From contig CM049308.1 in the NCBI GenBank assembly GCA_026874595.1, positions 18,412,001-18,476,000 of the forward strand: a stretch of 64,000 nt of DNA. Reading direction: 5' to 3'. The notes under the pieces are model-generated. The model was not told the origin of the DNA. It made no database searches and was given only the letters and a program-made list of their open reading frames with translations. Source of the stretch: Sipunculus nudus. Lineage: Eukaryota > Annelida > Sipuncula > Golfingiida > Sipunculidae. Below, one piece after another: positions 54,701-64,000 of the stretch. The first letter of the stretch is position 1; each line of letters begins with the position of its first letter. The position numbers were made by a program, and so were the translations under genes.

Positions 54701-57700
54701 CACATATTACATTACATACCTTTATAATAGCCCAACATGTCCATGATATTCATAAGCTTTATCAACTTGATATAGTATCACAGCGGAGAAACATTTATAG
54801 TCTAATCACGATCAGCTGAGCGCCGTGACCCATGGGTCCCTTGTTTAATCATTATTCATACCAGATATTACTACTAAGAATATGAAATTTTCAATCCCCC
54901 ACCTGTTTTTAATCACAGTACATATATAACTGTCTGTACATGTTTTTCTTAAGGCCTGCCCCCAAGAATGAAGATGAGATGATGGTGGATATTTTTGCAT
55001 ACATTGATCGAATCTTCTCTATTGTAAGACCACGCCGCCTGCTGTACATGGCTATTGATGGTGTTGTAAGTATTTTTTGTTCCACCTGTATATACAAACT
55101 GAATGGGTGGTTTTAGTTTTGATTGAATTTTATAACATGCACTCTATTATTAAGAAAGATAGCATCATTTCAGATATTCAGCATCATCAAGTTAATCTAA
55201 AAATAATTGTGATTACCCCATCAAATTTTATGAAGGGATTCCCCCACCCTTTTAACATAGTCATGTAGCTGTTGCACTCTGTGACATCCTTTGAAACTAA
55301 AATACTACAAAAAAGTGAATGCCATGCATGATTTTTGCTCAGAAACAGAGGTCTGAGAATACTGGATTATCAAATAGTAGTAGCCAATGGGGGAATGATA
55401 ATAGTCTTTATATCATCATTCATGCTAATATCACAATGAAGATAGATGCAGTTCAGGGTAATAAATATTTTTATTTATATTAAGCATTTATATAGTGCCT
55501 ATTCATGACTCAGTATGCTCTAAGGCACTTTCAAATTAAAATATAAAATTTAATATCACAATGACATTGTAAACTAAAATAATTATATGAGATAATAATA
55601 CCTCATACGGAGGCTTTTTTACTATATGCTGCACTTGGAACCTGTTTTATGACATAATTAGATTATTTTTATTATGACAGGCACCTAGGGCAAAAATGAA
55701 CCAGCAGCGATCACGTCGATTCAGAGCATCAAAGGAATCCAGGTAAATCAATAAATAGTATCTCGTCTCAGAAGCAGCAGTAATCTCCAAATATTACAGA
55801 CACTTTACATATGATGTATTAGTGCCTTGCTTGAATCAGGTGGTGCCCTTTACTTATCACCCTGTTGTCCTTCCACAAATTAGATTCCAGATGACAAATC
55901 CACCTTGGATTGACACATGGGTTTCAAACCAATATATGGCCTACCACTACAGCAAGAATCCTATTGATTTTAGGGTTGTGAAGTCAAAGATCAAGGTCAC
56001 AGGACCCATTTCTTTAAAGATATTGTGGATATAATTTAAGTCAAAATTTACATCCCAAACTTTTCATCTTGCACATATATGGCTAACCTGCCTATAGGGG
56101 AAGAATCCTATTGATTTTATATCATTTCCACACATGACGGGTATAGTCTGTTACAGAATAATGCCTACTGATTTCCCCCTGTACATCCTGGGAAAGTAGG
56201 GAAATTTGAGAATATTTCTCACATTAAGGAAACTCTTGGATTTTGATTGGCCAAAAGAGAAAATAGTTGTTTTGATATATTTTGTTTCCTAGTTACTATG
56301 GCAATCACAGAAATCTGTGGATGAATTATTGTGGAATTTATAAAAATCTATCAGAGAAAACTTGATGATTTCATTTTCATAAATCCCTTGAAACCCTGAG
56401 TTATCAGATTTACAGAATAACATTTCGGGTTTTATTCCTCAAAGGGAGAAACAAGAGGAGATGGCAAGGATCAAGGAGGAGTTGAGGAGTAAAGGAGCTT
56501 ACCTTCCTGAAGAACAAGGGCCAAAGGAACACTTTGACAGCAACTGTATCACCCCTGTAAGGAGTTTCTCCATCTGTTGTGATTTTTACCAGACATTTGT
56601 GTTGTGGCTTGAAAATTAGTGGCACAATAGTAATATATGCATTGCCTACTGTCTTGTATCAAAATATTAAATGAATGACTTGATGATATATATTCAAATG
56701 TGTAAAATCTGTGTTGTTTTCTTTGTTTTGTCAAATTTTGAACAGAATCATGAACACTTTAATATTATTTATTACTCATAAAATAGTGGAGATCCCTATG
56801 CAAATGTGTATATATTACCAAGTTGAGATTACAGTTATGTAGCTATATCTTTATCCATATCTGTGGCCCCATAGTTTGATTGGTCACTGTATGATGTATG
56901 TGTTCATAAATATTTATATTTTGACTAGGGTACCCCGTTTATGTTCCGTCTGGCTGATTGTTTGCGATACTACGTCCATGTTCGCATGAACAATGATCCT
57001 GGATGGAGGGACATCAAGGTGATTCTGTCAGATGCCAATGTTCCGGGAGAAGGAGAGCACAAAATCATGGACTATATCAGGAGGCAAAGAGGTATGTTAC
57101 AAACTGGGAAACATTTCTAACTGCAAGACTACCACGAGTTATCGTTATAGTAAAGCAGTCATTTAGTAGCCTGGTCATGTCAGGGGATATGCATTCACAT
57201 AGTTAATAATATATGATAATAATACTTATCACTTGTTTTGATAAGAGTGATCCGTCATGTTTTGTAGTTAATTAACAACTTCCATATGTATAATTATCAT
57301 GTTATATTGTGATGGACTGGTTGAAAATTTAGTTGTAGAGATACCATAGTAAGAATTTATATTAATATAACATGAGTCTAAAGATGCATTGTGTTGACTC
57401 TCAAAATCTCCTTTACTTGCTTAAAATTTCCAATTTGTAGCATTTTCCATAATTTAAACAGATATAATAACTCTCTAATTCAGATAAATAAATATAGCCT
57501 AATGCGAGAAACTTTTGAAAGTATATGTATGATGCACAATTTAGTGTTTGAGGTACATTAAAGTTATATTTGAAATAAACAAAAATAATCTTCAGATCAA
57601 CAACAAATTTTGCTAAGTATTTCATTTCCTTATGGAACATAAATACTCTTTCAGGGAAAAATGACATTGCAGATAATGTATTGTTGTCATTTGAGTTGTT

Positions 57701-60700
57701 GTACACCTGTATATTTTGGTATTTAACGTTTTAGCTCAACCGGACCATGACCCCAACACACATCACTGTCTGTGTGGAGCTGATGGTGAGTACAGTACAC
57801 TGTTCACTTAACAAATTTACATTACCACCGAACATCCAACATCCGTATCTTTTCAAAGCCAATTTTAAAAGAATATATTGATTGCACAAGGCTCACCCAC
57901 ACTTTGCAAAAAAATCTAGTTTTCTTTTTTATTCTTCGTTTTACAAGTAGCAACATCTGTTAGAATATTTTTGGTTTTATACTGTGGTTGGCTTTATATT
58001 TTCAAGGCTGAAATTTTACGAATTCTGAATATTGATCAGTTTGGGTGGGGGGGGGGGGGGGGGGGAGTCTTTTTTTGTGATTGAACCTGAACCTATATAA
58101 ATCTAATCAAGGCAGTATTTATATTGATAAAAAGAAAATAAAGCCCACAATACCTTATTTGTTTCTGTTATAATCATTATATTATGACCTGTGGTAGAGT
58201 AGACATATACCCAGTGATAACCCCAGTGTTTATATGGGCTGGTTCCAATATTATGAACAGATTAGTTGGCTGATATAAGAATCATGTTTTCAGAACTATG
58301 ATGACTAATCCATTTCTGCAGAAGCGTCATTGTTCATTAATGTTAATGGGGCTTTGTATTCCCTAGGTTTTATATTCACCATTATTTCTCTTTCGCAAAA
58401 AAATTAAATTAAATCCCTTGCGAACAAGAGGGCAACCACCTGTAATTCTCAGGCTGGCAAGTGTTCCAGGTGTCACCACAGTTCCCTGCCAGCAAAAAAT
58501 GATCAAGACACAGTCACATGAAGGGCTGTTTTATAAGCAATATATATACAATACAAGTATATTTACTCTCAGTGTCATACACAACACAGTATGTATGAGG
58601 ATTCTGAACTTAAAAGGCATAGTATACTTACAAGGCATAATGTACTTATATTTCATAGTCTACTTGCAATATATAGTATACATACAACACATGGTATCCT
58701 TACAAGGCATAGCATACTTATAAGTCATAGTATAGCTTAACATCTGTGTTTGTGCTGTTGATGCCCATTGATTTCAGTAATAGCTAGAAATATGCATTCT
58801 GAAGATTGCAGGCCTCTGCCATGTGAGCAGTCCTTAATGTGAGATGCTCCTCAAAATGTGTTTGCATTCTCTTATTAGCCCATACTCCCAAGTTCATTCA
58901 TGTATAAGAGAATGTACATTTGGGAATATTCCTGGATATCCATCCTGGACCTGGATGATGAAACAGATCCACACCAAAATCTAATCAGTTCTTCCTTGGC
59001 CCATTCCCAAAATGTCCTGAAATTTTCATGAGATTTTGTTAATTTATTGAATTAATTATGTTATGCACAAACACACATGAATGGGAATAAGCCCATGCCC
59101 TTCTAATCGAGGCAATAAAAAAATGCAGTTGACTCTCCTATTTGGTTGATTTGTGGCAAATAGCCTCTTGCATATAGTTCATCGGGTTTCTGCCTTGCAT
59201 TCCTTATCTAGTGTTGAGAGACTATTATTAAATTTAGAACATCACTTGATCCAATATCATGTGTGCATGAACTCCTTGACTACGGGGACATCTGATACAG
59301 AGGCCTTCTTTGTATAGCAGTATATCAGGACACCAGTGTATTGTAATGCCCTTAGTTGTATGACATGGGTTCCTCCCTGAGGGACTTATTTTGGTTATCA
59401 CACTGGCTGTCATCCCCAACTGCATCTCTGATTAAGACTTGGTCAAGCTCACTTCCAATCTTTGCCACTCATGTCATGTTTTTAACACTAGGTGAAAATC
59501 AGACATTAGTTGTTCTCAGTTTTAACCAACATCTACTTTACTTGCCAGTACTCAGTAATTGTTTATACTAATAAATCAACCATTTGACTTGTGGTAACAG
59601 CTGCTGCCAGCTGATATATGTTCTGGTCAACTGAGCTGAGTTTACCTGTCTCCACTGATGTAGTTTCCAAACTCAGGAATGCACCAACATTGTGCAACCA
59701 GTCTGACTAAAGTAAGAAGTGGTTCTCAAAGATCTTGAACCCACAGAAAACCATATATAGGCAATTGAATTTTTTGGCTAGTTGAAGAAACTACAAGATA
59801 TGTAATAAGGACTAGTTAAAGACATTCTGTATTACATTTAAAAAAGAAAGCTACCTTCCTTCAAACAAAAAGGGTACTTTGTAACATTGCTAATGTAAAA
59901 AAATGTCAAGCCATTTAAAGGCAATGTACATTACTAAGTCAGCTGACTATCAAAATTAGTTGCATTTTTTCATCCACAGTTGTGAGGCTAATGTGCCCCA
60001 GGCTCTTATAAATCATGCTTCAACGGCAAATTAGCAAGGTTAAGAACAGGCTGTTTCATCCTTATTTTTGCTCTTTTATGCTGTAACAACCAAGTTGTTA
60101 CAGCATAAGTCAATTGAGTGATTAAGTACATCATATAATAAGGCAGTGTGTCAACTGTGGCACTAACCATATAACTGGCACCAGAATATTGTGCAAGGAT
60201 TGGCGGGCTCTTTGGCTGTGATTGATATAATCAGCTCACACCTTATTAACTTATTTCTCACCATGCAGAATATATCAAATGACTTTGTAAAATTTTCTCA
60301 CAGAAAAAGCTCATGATACATCAGTTGGTGTTATTGGTGTCAATTTACGAAATCTAGAAAGTCTGATGCCCAGTCAAGGTATCATATGGGACATTAGAAA
60401 TATAAAGATGCTTAAGAGGCAATTCAAGATTGTAACAACATCCTTAGATATAGATCTACTATCAGTTAATTGACTGCAAAGATGGAATCTGTACATCACA
60501 TTCAAGCCTCAAATTTCATTTTTGGAAATGACAAGCTACTGCTGCCTGTCAAATTTGAACTTGACAGGCAACAAAGAAATTTGACAGGCAGCTTTAAATT
60601 TTTTCATTTGTTTGCATTATTTTATTTTGAATAAAGTCTAAATCAGAAAAAAAAAACATATCCAAGTATGTTTTATTCATCATTCACAAAAAATAGTCAC

Positions 60701-63555
60701 CAGGTGACCCCGAGTCATCTTTGGCCAGTCCTCAAAACTATCGTGACGACGGTGGGTGAAAGGGAGACACGGACGGGGTTGGGAAATGGGAATTTTTTAC
60801 CCGGTCATAATTTAATAGCAGGCCTAATTTGGACGATGATAGATATATTAATGGTGTTCTCAGTATTTATTTATATACTATATATGTTAAACACGAGGTA
60901 CGCGGGTTTTTACAACTGAACACAGCGTGGATACGATGTAGTTTCCCGCAAAACTGTATTAACAATATCCTTATACAGCGGACCAATCGGATAACACGTA
61001 ACATAATGTAGACGTGTAACCCACACTGCAGTAACCGCTGTGCTTAGCTATGATTGGCTGATAACAGCTTGCCATAAAGGATCATTTTTCTGATTGGCCA
61101 ACTGGTAGTCATTTTTTATCTGAAATGTTCCTGGAATTTTCCCTGAGTAGATCCACATTGTGGCTAGCTTAGCGCCACCGTGTGTCACTGTAAGAGACTA
61201 TCGGCTCATTTGCTGGTTTCCTAGGCCAGTTTCCTCGTAAACAGGGAACCAGTAACACTAATTTTTTTTATAATTAAAAAGCTTATAGAGTGGCTGGTAT
61301 TATGTACAGACAAAAAGGATGCAGTGAGGAATTTTTTTGACTGGCAGCTTGCTGCCAGTCAAAATCGTGGCTGACGGCAGCCAACCACTTTTAACCGGCA
61401 TTTGCCGGTTGCTGGTTGTCAAATTTGAGGCCTGACATTTGACAAGAGATGAGGTTAAACATTAATTGATTTATTATCTGCTGACTTTGTAATAAGTAAA
61501 GACTTAACTTTCAGTTTTAGCTCAGCTGACTATAAGTCATCTGAGCTATAGTCGTGGTCCATTGTCTGTCGTCCGTCCGTCCATCTGTCCGTCCGTCCGT
61601 CCGTCCGTCCATAGATGTGGCAAGTTTTGAAACCGTAAGACCTAGGAATCCAAAATTCAGCATAATGTCAGATGTCCCTAAGATCTCCTACCAAGCTGAA
61701 AACTGGGTCTTTGCGCCTCTGTTCCTTTGAGAAATTAAGGAAAAACCTCAATTTATAGTTAAAAACCTATTTTCACACTTCAGGACCGCATAATATCCAA
61801 ACCACTCATCTGTTTTTCTTCATTTTTATCATAAATATTCCTCTATATAGTTCCTATGTACATGCCATAAATTAGGTCTGTATTTTATAATTTAAAAAAG
61901 TTATGGGTCCAAACATATTGCACTTTGTAAAAAATCATAAAAAATATTTGGTCACTTAACACAAAATATTGTTAAAGCTAGGGACTTTTTTTCAGTAATA
62001 TAGCTTTAACTAATCAAAATTTGATTGTATACCCAAAATTAGATCAAAATCTTTCAAATATTTTAAAAAATTAGCAAATATATAAAATTGGTACCTTACA
62101 TTTTGCCCAAATTTGACCATGGCACGTTTTTTTCTCGTAAGTATATTTAATTTATTTTTCACAGCTGGGATACATGTGGATTTTATCTGTTGAATTCTGA
62201 AATTTGAAGGTAAAAGCTTAAAAATTATTCTAATTATTGAAGTTTTTCAGATGCTCTAATGTATTTGCATTTTGTATATCCAAGACCCCAACTTTGCTCA
62301 CTACAGCCTTGCCTAGGTAACCTTATTAGTGATGCAGCACTGGTAGAACAATAAGTATATGTAATAAACATATACTTATTCTCATGGGCCCTATCCTAAC
62401 ACCCCCCCCCCATATCACCACCATCACCAATTATATTGCAATACATGCTTTGTTATTGTCAACTGTATTTCTTTAAATGTAAAGCTGTTTTTTATCCAAT
62501 GTGTACAACTTTTCTTGAAATATTAATTTAAGAAGTAATCCAGGAGTTCTGATGTAGCATTTTTAAGAAATTATTTCCTTTTAAATAATTAAACAAAATA
62601 TAATTTAACCCATCAGTAGACATAATTTGATAATATATGAAACATATCATGGATAAATAAAGGTGCAATTTAAAATTGTGAATTCTGGAGTGTTATTTTC
62701 AAATATTTATTGCTTTGCAAATTTAAAAAATATATTTTATAAAAAAAAAAAGAAATATATCTGTGTGCATAATTCGATGTTACCTGACTGATAATAAGTA
62801 TAAATATTGATGCAATTTAGATTTGTGATTCAATTTAAATATTCAGATATATATATGATATACTGTTAATATATAGTAAAATTTATAAACTTAAAAAAAA
62901 AATTACTTAACAAAAGGAAAAATAGGATCTAATGCAAATATTTGTTCATAATTTTCCCATCTCAGTAGAATGGAAATTAAAGTTATTTGCTTTGTTTTCC
63001 ATCTCTGCCTGTTTTTAAATATTTAAAAATAATTTCATTTAAATTAAATTTTATCCTATACGTATATACAGAGGTGCTGTAACTTCCACCAGTCCCTGTA
63101 AGTACCATTGAATTTAATTCCATATTCTGTATTTATATCCAAAAATGTTGCAACTCTCCCCCTGCCAGTCATTGAGCCGTAGTTCCTGAGCACTGAGGAT
63201 TGTATTTTTATTGCAACTTCAAAAAATCTAAGGTGATGAAGTTTTAACTGTCACAATCAGCTGAGCTACGTGACCCATGGGTCCCTTGTTCCTTCTTTCC
63301 GATATGTTTCATTCATTTCATATTTCCATTCATTTTATTGTACTTTACTTTCTTGTACAAATAAAGATATATATAGATCATGCATTCCTGAAAAGTTGGC
63401 GTTCTGGTCATTGTTAGTTACACGTTGATTGGTCTCTTTGATTGTAGCTGATCTGATCATGCTTGGCCTCGCTACACATGAACCTAACTTCACAATCATC
63501 AGAGAAGAGTTCAAACCCAACCAGCCAAGACCATGTGAAATCTGTGGGCAGCTAG
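38041..63555 (+). CDS. XRN2: 5'-3' exoribonuclease XRN2/Rat1, N-terminal 270 residues (exons 1-8)
   Basis: XRN2 is the nuclear processive 5'-3' exoribonuclease that degrades 5'-monophosphate RNA in transcription termination, rRNA processing and RNA surveillance. Eight GT-AG exons join in phase to residues 1-270. Conserved elements seen: [15 protein letters not shown] (1-15), [13 protein letters not shown] with Asp54 (50-62), [17 protein letters not shown] with Asp103 (99-115), the basic [10 protein letters not shown] (115-124), [14 protein letters not shown] (155-168), [18 protein letters not shown] with Glu204 and Glu206 (197-214), [19 protein letters not shown] with Asp234 and Asp236 (229-247), and the first half of the CCHC zinc knuckle (Cys264, Cys267). 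Human XRN2 is about 950 residues, so roughly 28 percent is here. The linker after RASKE is a few residues shorter than in human. Confidence 0.97.
38919..39095. repeat. (TA)n microsatellite pair
   Basis: TA runs at about 38919-38966 and 39044-39092 separated by AT-rich sequence. Confidence 0.9.
39961..40018. repeat. 24-C homopolymer and (TA)n
   Basis: 24 consecutive C residues (39961-39984), GAAAAAA, then about 13 TA units. Confidence 0.95.
40440..40590. repeat. GGTACAGGTAC-type tandem cluster
   Basis: Repeated GGTAC(A/T)-centred 6-mers in both orientations, including CAGGTACAGG and CAAGGTACAGGTACAAGTAC. Because GGTACC-like words are self-complementary, the tract can pair with itself. No coding sense. 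Confidence 0.7.
40588..40690. repeat. (TA)n/(TACA)n microsatellite
   Basis: Interrupted TA runs with TACACA and TGTGTG interruptions. Confidence 0.9.
41687..41740. repeat. (TA)n microsatellite
   Basis: About 22 TA units flanked by TACATACATAC. Confidence 0.93.
42009..42198. repeat. Two (TA)n microsatellites
   Basis: TA runs at 42009-42053 and 42146-42198, both followed by AATTAAAATATT, so the flanks as well as the arrays look duplicated. Confidence 0.9.
42808..43500. repeat. Direct duplication of a 235-bp segment
   Basis: 42808-43045 and 43265-43500 share GATTATTGGGCTT, CAACCCC, CTGAAATAC/CCGAAATAC, CACAGTCATTATC, CAAATACACTNAAA and AAGGTATAATAT, in the same order. Between and after them an inverted pair (43078-43120 and 43517-43560: TAAATGCCTTATGA and inverse) adds a further fold. 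Confidence 0.8.
43494..43666. repeat. (TA)n/(CA)n microsatellite cluster
   Basis: TA runs at about 43494-43512 and 43563-43580 and a longer one at 43603-43660 beside a CACACA run. The TRIM element begins directly after it. Confidence 0.92.
43667..43822 (+). repeat. TRIM 5' LTR with box A/box B
   Basis: Contains TAGCGAAGCGGTTGG (43724-43738, box A-like) and GGTTCAAAACC (43767-43777, box B-like). Their starts are 43 bases apart, as in a tRNA gene. GGACTTGT between them resembles a tRNA anticodon arm. CATAAAAG at 43680 is a possible TATA-type element. Confidence 0.7.
43958..45886. mobile_element. TIR transposon (hAT-like) inserted in the TRIM 3' LTR
   Basis: Perfect 17-bp inverted ends, CAGGCCTTGCCTTTTGA. 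GGTGATA is repeated on both sides (43951-43957 and 45887-45893), and removing the element plus one copy restores a continuous LTR. The CAG start and 7-8 bp duplication suggest hAT. Subterminal GCGAGCGATCGC palindromes occur. The interior (44900-45770) is less AT-rich and holds a candidate exon. No transposase is recognisable, so it is non-autonomous. Confidence 0.78.
45544..45762 (+). CDS. Candidate captured exon inside the hAT-like element
   Basis: A strong acceptor (TATTCTTACAG) opens onto 72 codons in phase 0 ending in TGA, with sensible composition ([34 protein letters not shown]). Upstream at 45256 an ATG (MDSAVVAA) lies after a TATAAA-like box and before a GTAAGA donor, but joining the two would put the exon out of frame. 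It may be a gene fragment carried by the transposon or chance. The family is unknown. Confidence 0.3.
   Translation: MLRHQATFHQVEVDTLSAGQAVPSSKQIVQLTTCLASNTGRLFNTCNGTAWLQRSSNSSTRTCPTLDFELIV
45887..46033 (+). repeat. TRIM 3' LTR, right part
   Basis: Continues the second LTR after the insertion. ATATAAAAG is at 45891, the box A-like motif at 45935, and box B at 45978 (GGTTGGAAACC), decayed relative to the 5' copy. The spacing between the boxes is again 43. Confidence 0.75.
46150..48514 (+). mobile_element. Family-1 Helentron-like element (inverted partner of 17834-20256)
   Basis: Starts TTTTTAGCTCAGCTGAC with a hairpin, then CCGTCGTCC-type repeats, then tandem units of about 140 bp. It ends with CAGCTGAGCGTCATGACCCA, GGGTCACTTG and TT. 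Over the compared blocks it is nearly identical to the minus-strand copy 26 kb away. It lies inside a TIR element in XRN2 intron 1. Confidence 0.78.
46400..47230 (+). repeat. Tandem units with AGGTCA clusters
   Basis: Five to six units of about 140 bp with landmarks CTTTCACATA, CTCACCTACCAA, GGGGAAGAA and AGGTCAAAGGTCAAGGTCAC. AGGTCA half-sites are packed as direct repeats with one-base spacing at about 46468, 46613, 46757, 46890, 47071 and 47211. This is the arrangement bound by several nuclear receptors. Binding is not shown by the sequence. Confidence 0.75.
50340..50760. repeat. Diverged tandem units with TTCAAGGTCA
   Basis: Three units of about 130 bp around TGATCTTCAAGGTCA and ACTT(A/T)TGAAGTA. 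They resemble, but are not the same as, the family-1 tandem core. Confidence 0.6.
50804..50822. repeat. 19-G homopolymer
   Basis: A run of 19 G, a likely site of length error or variation. Confidence 0.95.
51219..51346 (+). CDS. XRN2: XRN2 exon 2
   Basis: Residues 26-67: a variable linker ([20 protein letters not shown]), then [20 protein letters not shown] with the active-site Asp54. Acceptor AATTGTAG, donor GTAAGT. Confidence 0.95.
51691..51744. repeat. (TA)n microsatellite
   Basis: About 27 TA units in XRN2 intron 2, just upstream of a family-1 element. Confidence 0.95.
51796..54845 (+). mobile_element. Family-1 Helentron-like element, subfamily b
   Basis: The 5' hairpin at 51800-51828 (AGCTCAGCTGACT, loop, AGTCATCTGAGCT) is followed by a (GTCC/GTCT)n stretch. 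The 3' end is ATCAGCTGAGCGCCGTGACC, CATGGGTCCCTTG, TT. The interior has two copies of a 350-bp unit (about 51960-52400 and 52640-53000: GATGTCCCCAAAATCT, TTCCTTCGAG, TATTAAGGAAAAA, GCCTAATAT). It differs from the AGGTCA-cored copies but shares both ends. No long frame. Confidence 0.72.
54954..55065 (+). CDS. XRN2: XRN2 exon 3
   Basis: Residues 68-105: [37 protein letters not shown], including Asp103. Acceptor TTCTTAAG, donor GTAAGT. Confidence 0.96.
55681..55742 (+). CDS. XRN2: XRN2 exon 4
   Basis: Residues 106-125: [20 protein letters not shown]. These are the basic, invariant RNA 5'-phosphate-pocket residues of the family. Acceptor TATGACAG, donor GTAAAT. Confidence 0.96.
55830..56130 (+). 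repeat. Fragment of the family-1 tandem core
   Basis: About two diverged units: AAGAATCCTATTGATTTTA twice, GTCAAAGATCAAGGTCACAG and CATCTTGCACATATATGGCT. No element ends are present. Confidence 0.65.
56445..56556 (+). CDS. XRN2: XRN2 exon 5
   Basis: Residues 126-163: a charged helix ([20 protein letters not shown]), then HFDSNCITP. Acceptor CCTCAAAG, donor GTAAGG. Confidence 0.94.
56929..57091 (+). CDS. XRN2: XRN2 exon 6
   Basis: Residues 164-217: [20 protein letters not shown], then [20 protein letters not shown] with the metal-binding Glu204/Glu206 region. Acceptor TTGACTAG, donor GTATGT. Confidence 0.96.
57735..57785 (+). CDS. XRN2: XRN2 exon 7
   Basis: A 51-nt exon encoding [17 protein letters not shown] (residues 218-234), which ends at the first catalytic Asp of the DAD motif. 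Acceptor ACGTTTTAG, donor GTGAGT. Confidence 0.96.
57786..60500. other. XRN2 intron 7, left part, no gene seen
   Basis: Mostly unique AT-rich intronic sequence. A run of 19 G lies at 58047-58065. 58590-58730 has about ten imperfect TATACTTACAAGGCATAG-type units, a small minisatellite. The other short frames lack splice or coding support. Confidence 0.55.
60503..61434. mobile_element. Hairpin-rich TIR element
   Basis: Inverted ends CA(A/G)GCCTCAAATTT, with ACATT repeated outside each end. Subterminal perfect hairpins: TGCCTGTCAA/TTGACAGGCA on the left, GACTGGCAGC/GCTGCCAGTC and AACCGGCA/TGCCGGTT on the right. 932 bp, no transposase. Confidence 0.65.
61515..63290 (+). mobile_element. Family-1 Helentron-like element, subfamily b, shorter copy
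   Basis: The 5' hairpin at 61519-61547 and a (GTCC)n stretch are nearly identical to 51796. The body holds one copy of the 350-bp unit, and the end is ATCAGCTGAGCTACGTGACC, CATGGGTCCCTTG, TT. Both outer junctions fall between Ts. It lies in XRN2 intron 7, ending about 160 bp before exon 8. Confidence 0.75.
63448..63555 (+). CDS. XRN2: XRN2 exon 8
   Basis: Residues 235-270: [36 protein letters not shown]. It supplies Asp236, the residue equivalent to human Asp235, and the first two cysteines of the zinc knuckle. The donor GTAAGC leads to exons beyond the window. Confidence 0.96.
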
Positions 63556-64000
63556 GTAAGCTAAATTTGGAAATTATGCAGATAGAAAGATAAATTTCTC
63601 TAATTTTTCACATATATAGATTTTCTGTTAAGTACCTTATACTTTGCTTGCACCTGGAACACCATTTATAATTCATTTGCATATTTAATATGTAAAATAA
63701 TATGAAAGTATAATATGTGTATTTATTGATGATTATTATTTGTGTCATTTATGATGTGTATTAATATGTAAAATAATACATGAAGTGATACTGACCCTAA
63801 AATCAGTTTATTGAGTCAATGAAAATGTTATTTTTTCACATGTTTAAAGTAACTTGAGTGAACCATTACCAGATGGTGCTGGTGATGAATAGTGATATTA
63901 CTGTAAATATTAATTACCATTATTTTCAGTTGCATCAATCATGTTTTGCTTAATACATACATTTTGAAAGTATCATAAATGTATCATTTTGGTTGTATAA
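63556..64000 (+). other. XRN2 intron 8, start
   Basis: AT-rich intronic sequence to the window edge; nothing else seen. Confidence 0.8.

Overview
The window is eukaryotic nuclear DNA. It is AT-rich, its genes are split by GT-AG introns, it carries long TA and homopolymer tracts, and it is dense in interspersed repeats. The repeat style (hairpin-ended elements with CCGT-rich 5' ends, tandem-cored non-autonomous elements) and the protein sequences suggest a marine invertebrate, most likely a mollusc. That assignment is an inference; no marker in the window proves it.

Two divergent protein genes share a promoter region of about 600 bp (37440-38040). Leftward, on the minus strand, 17 exons between 37439 and 9269 join without a phase break into a 677-residue HEAT/ARM-type helical-repeat protein that I cannot name. 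Rightward, on the plus strand, the first eight exons (38041-63555) of the nuclear 5'-3' exoribonuclease XRN2/Rat1 encode residues 1-270, with the catalytic acidic residues in place. The rest of XRN2 lies beyond the right edge. Its first intron is 13.1 kb.

Most of the remaining sequence is mobile DNA. (a) Family 1: Helentron-like elements that start AGCTCAGCTGAC in a terminal hairpin, carry a CCGT-rich stretch, end in a GACCCATGGGTC palindrome plus CTTG, and sit in TT targets. Copies lie at 17834-20256 (minus), 46150-48514, 51796-54845 and 61515-63290; the first two form a near-identical inverted pair around both promoters. (b) Family 2: elements with the same end logic whose bodies hold tandem units around GGTGGCGCCACC, at about 2090-4841, 12918-17280, 17580-21056 and 32225-35030. 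(c) A tiny terminal-repeat retrotransposon (TRIM) at 43667-46033, whose 156-bp LTRs contain a tRNA-like box A/box B pair, and which is interrupted by a terminal-inverted-repeat (TIR) transposon with perfect 17-bp TIRs. (d) Further TIR elements at 21589-22674, 46049-50339 and 60503-61434. (e) Many (TA)n tracts.

Two exons of the HEAT gene have been locally amplified across a splice site: exon 2 at its donor (about 12 copies) and exon 4 at its acceptor (three copies, in frame). With the TRIM, these are the most unusual structures here. The segments 1-2090, 4850-8040, 8040-9268 and the intron gaps contain no gene I can support beyond the items listed.
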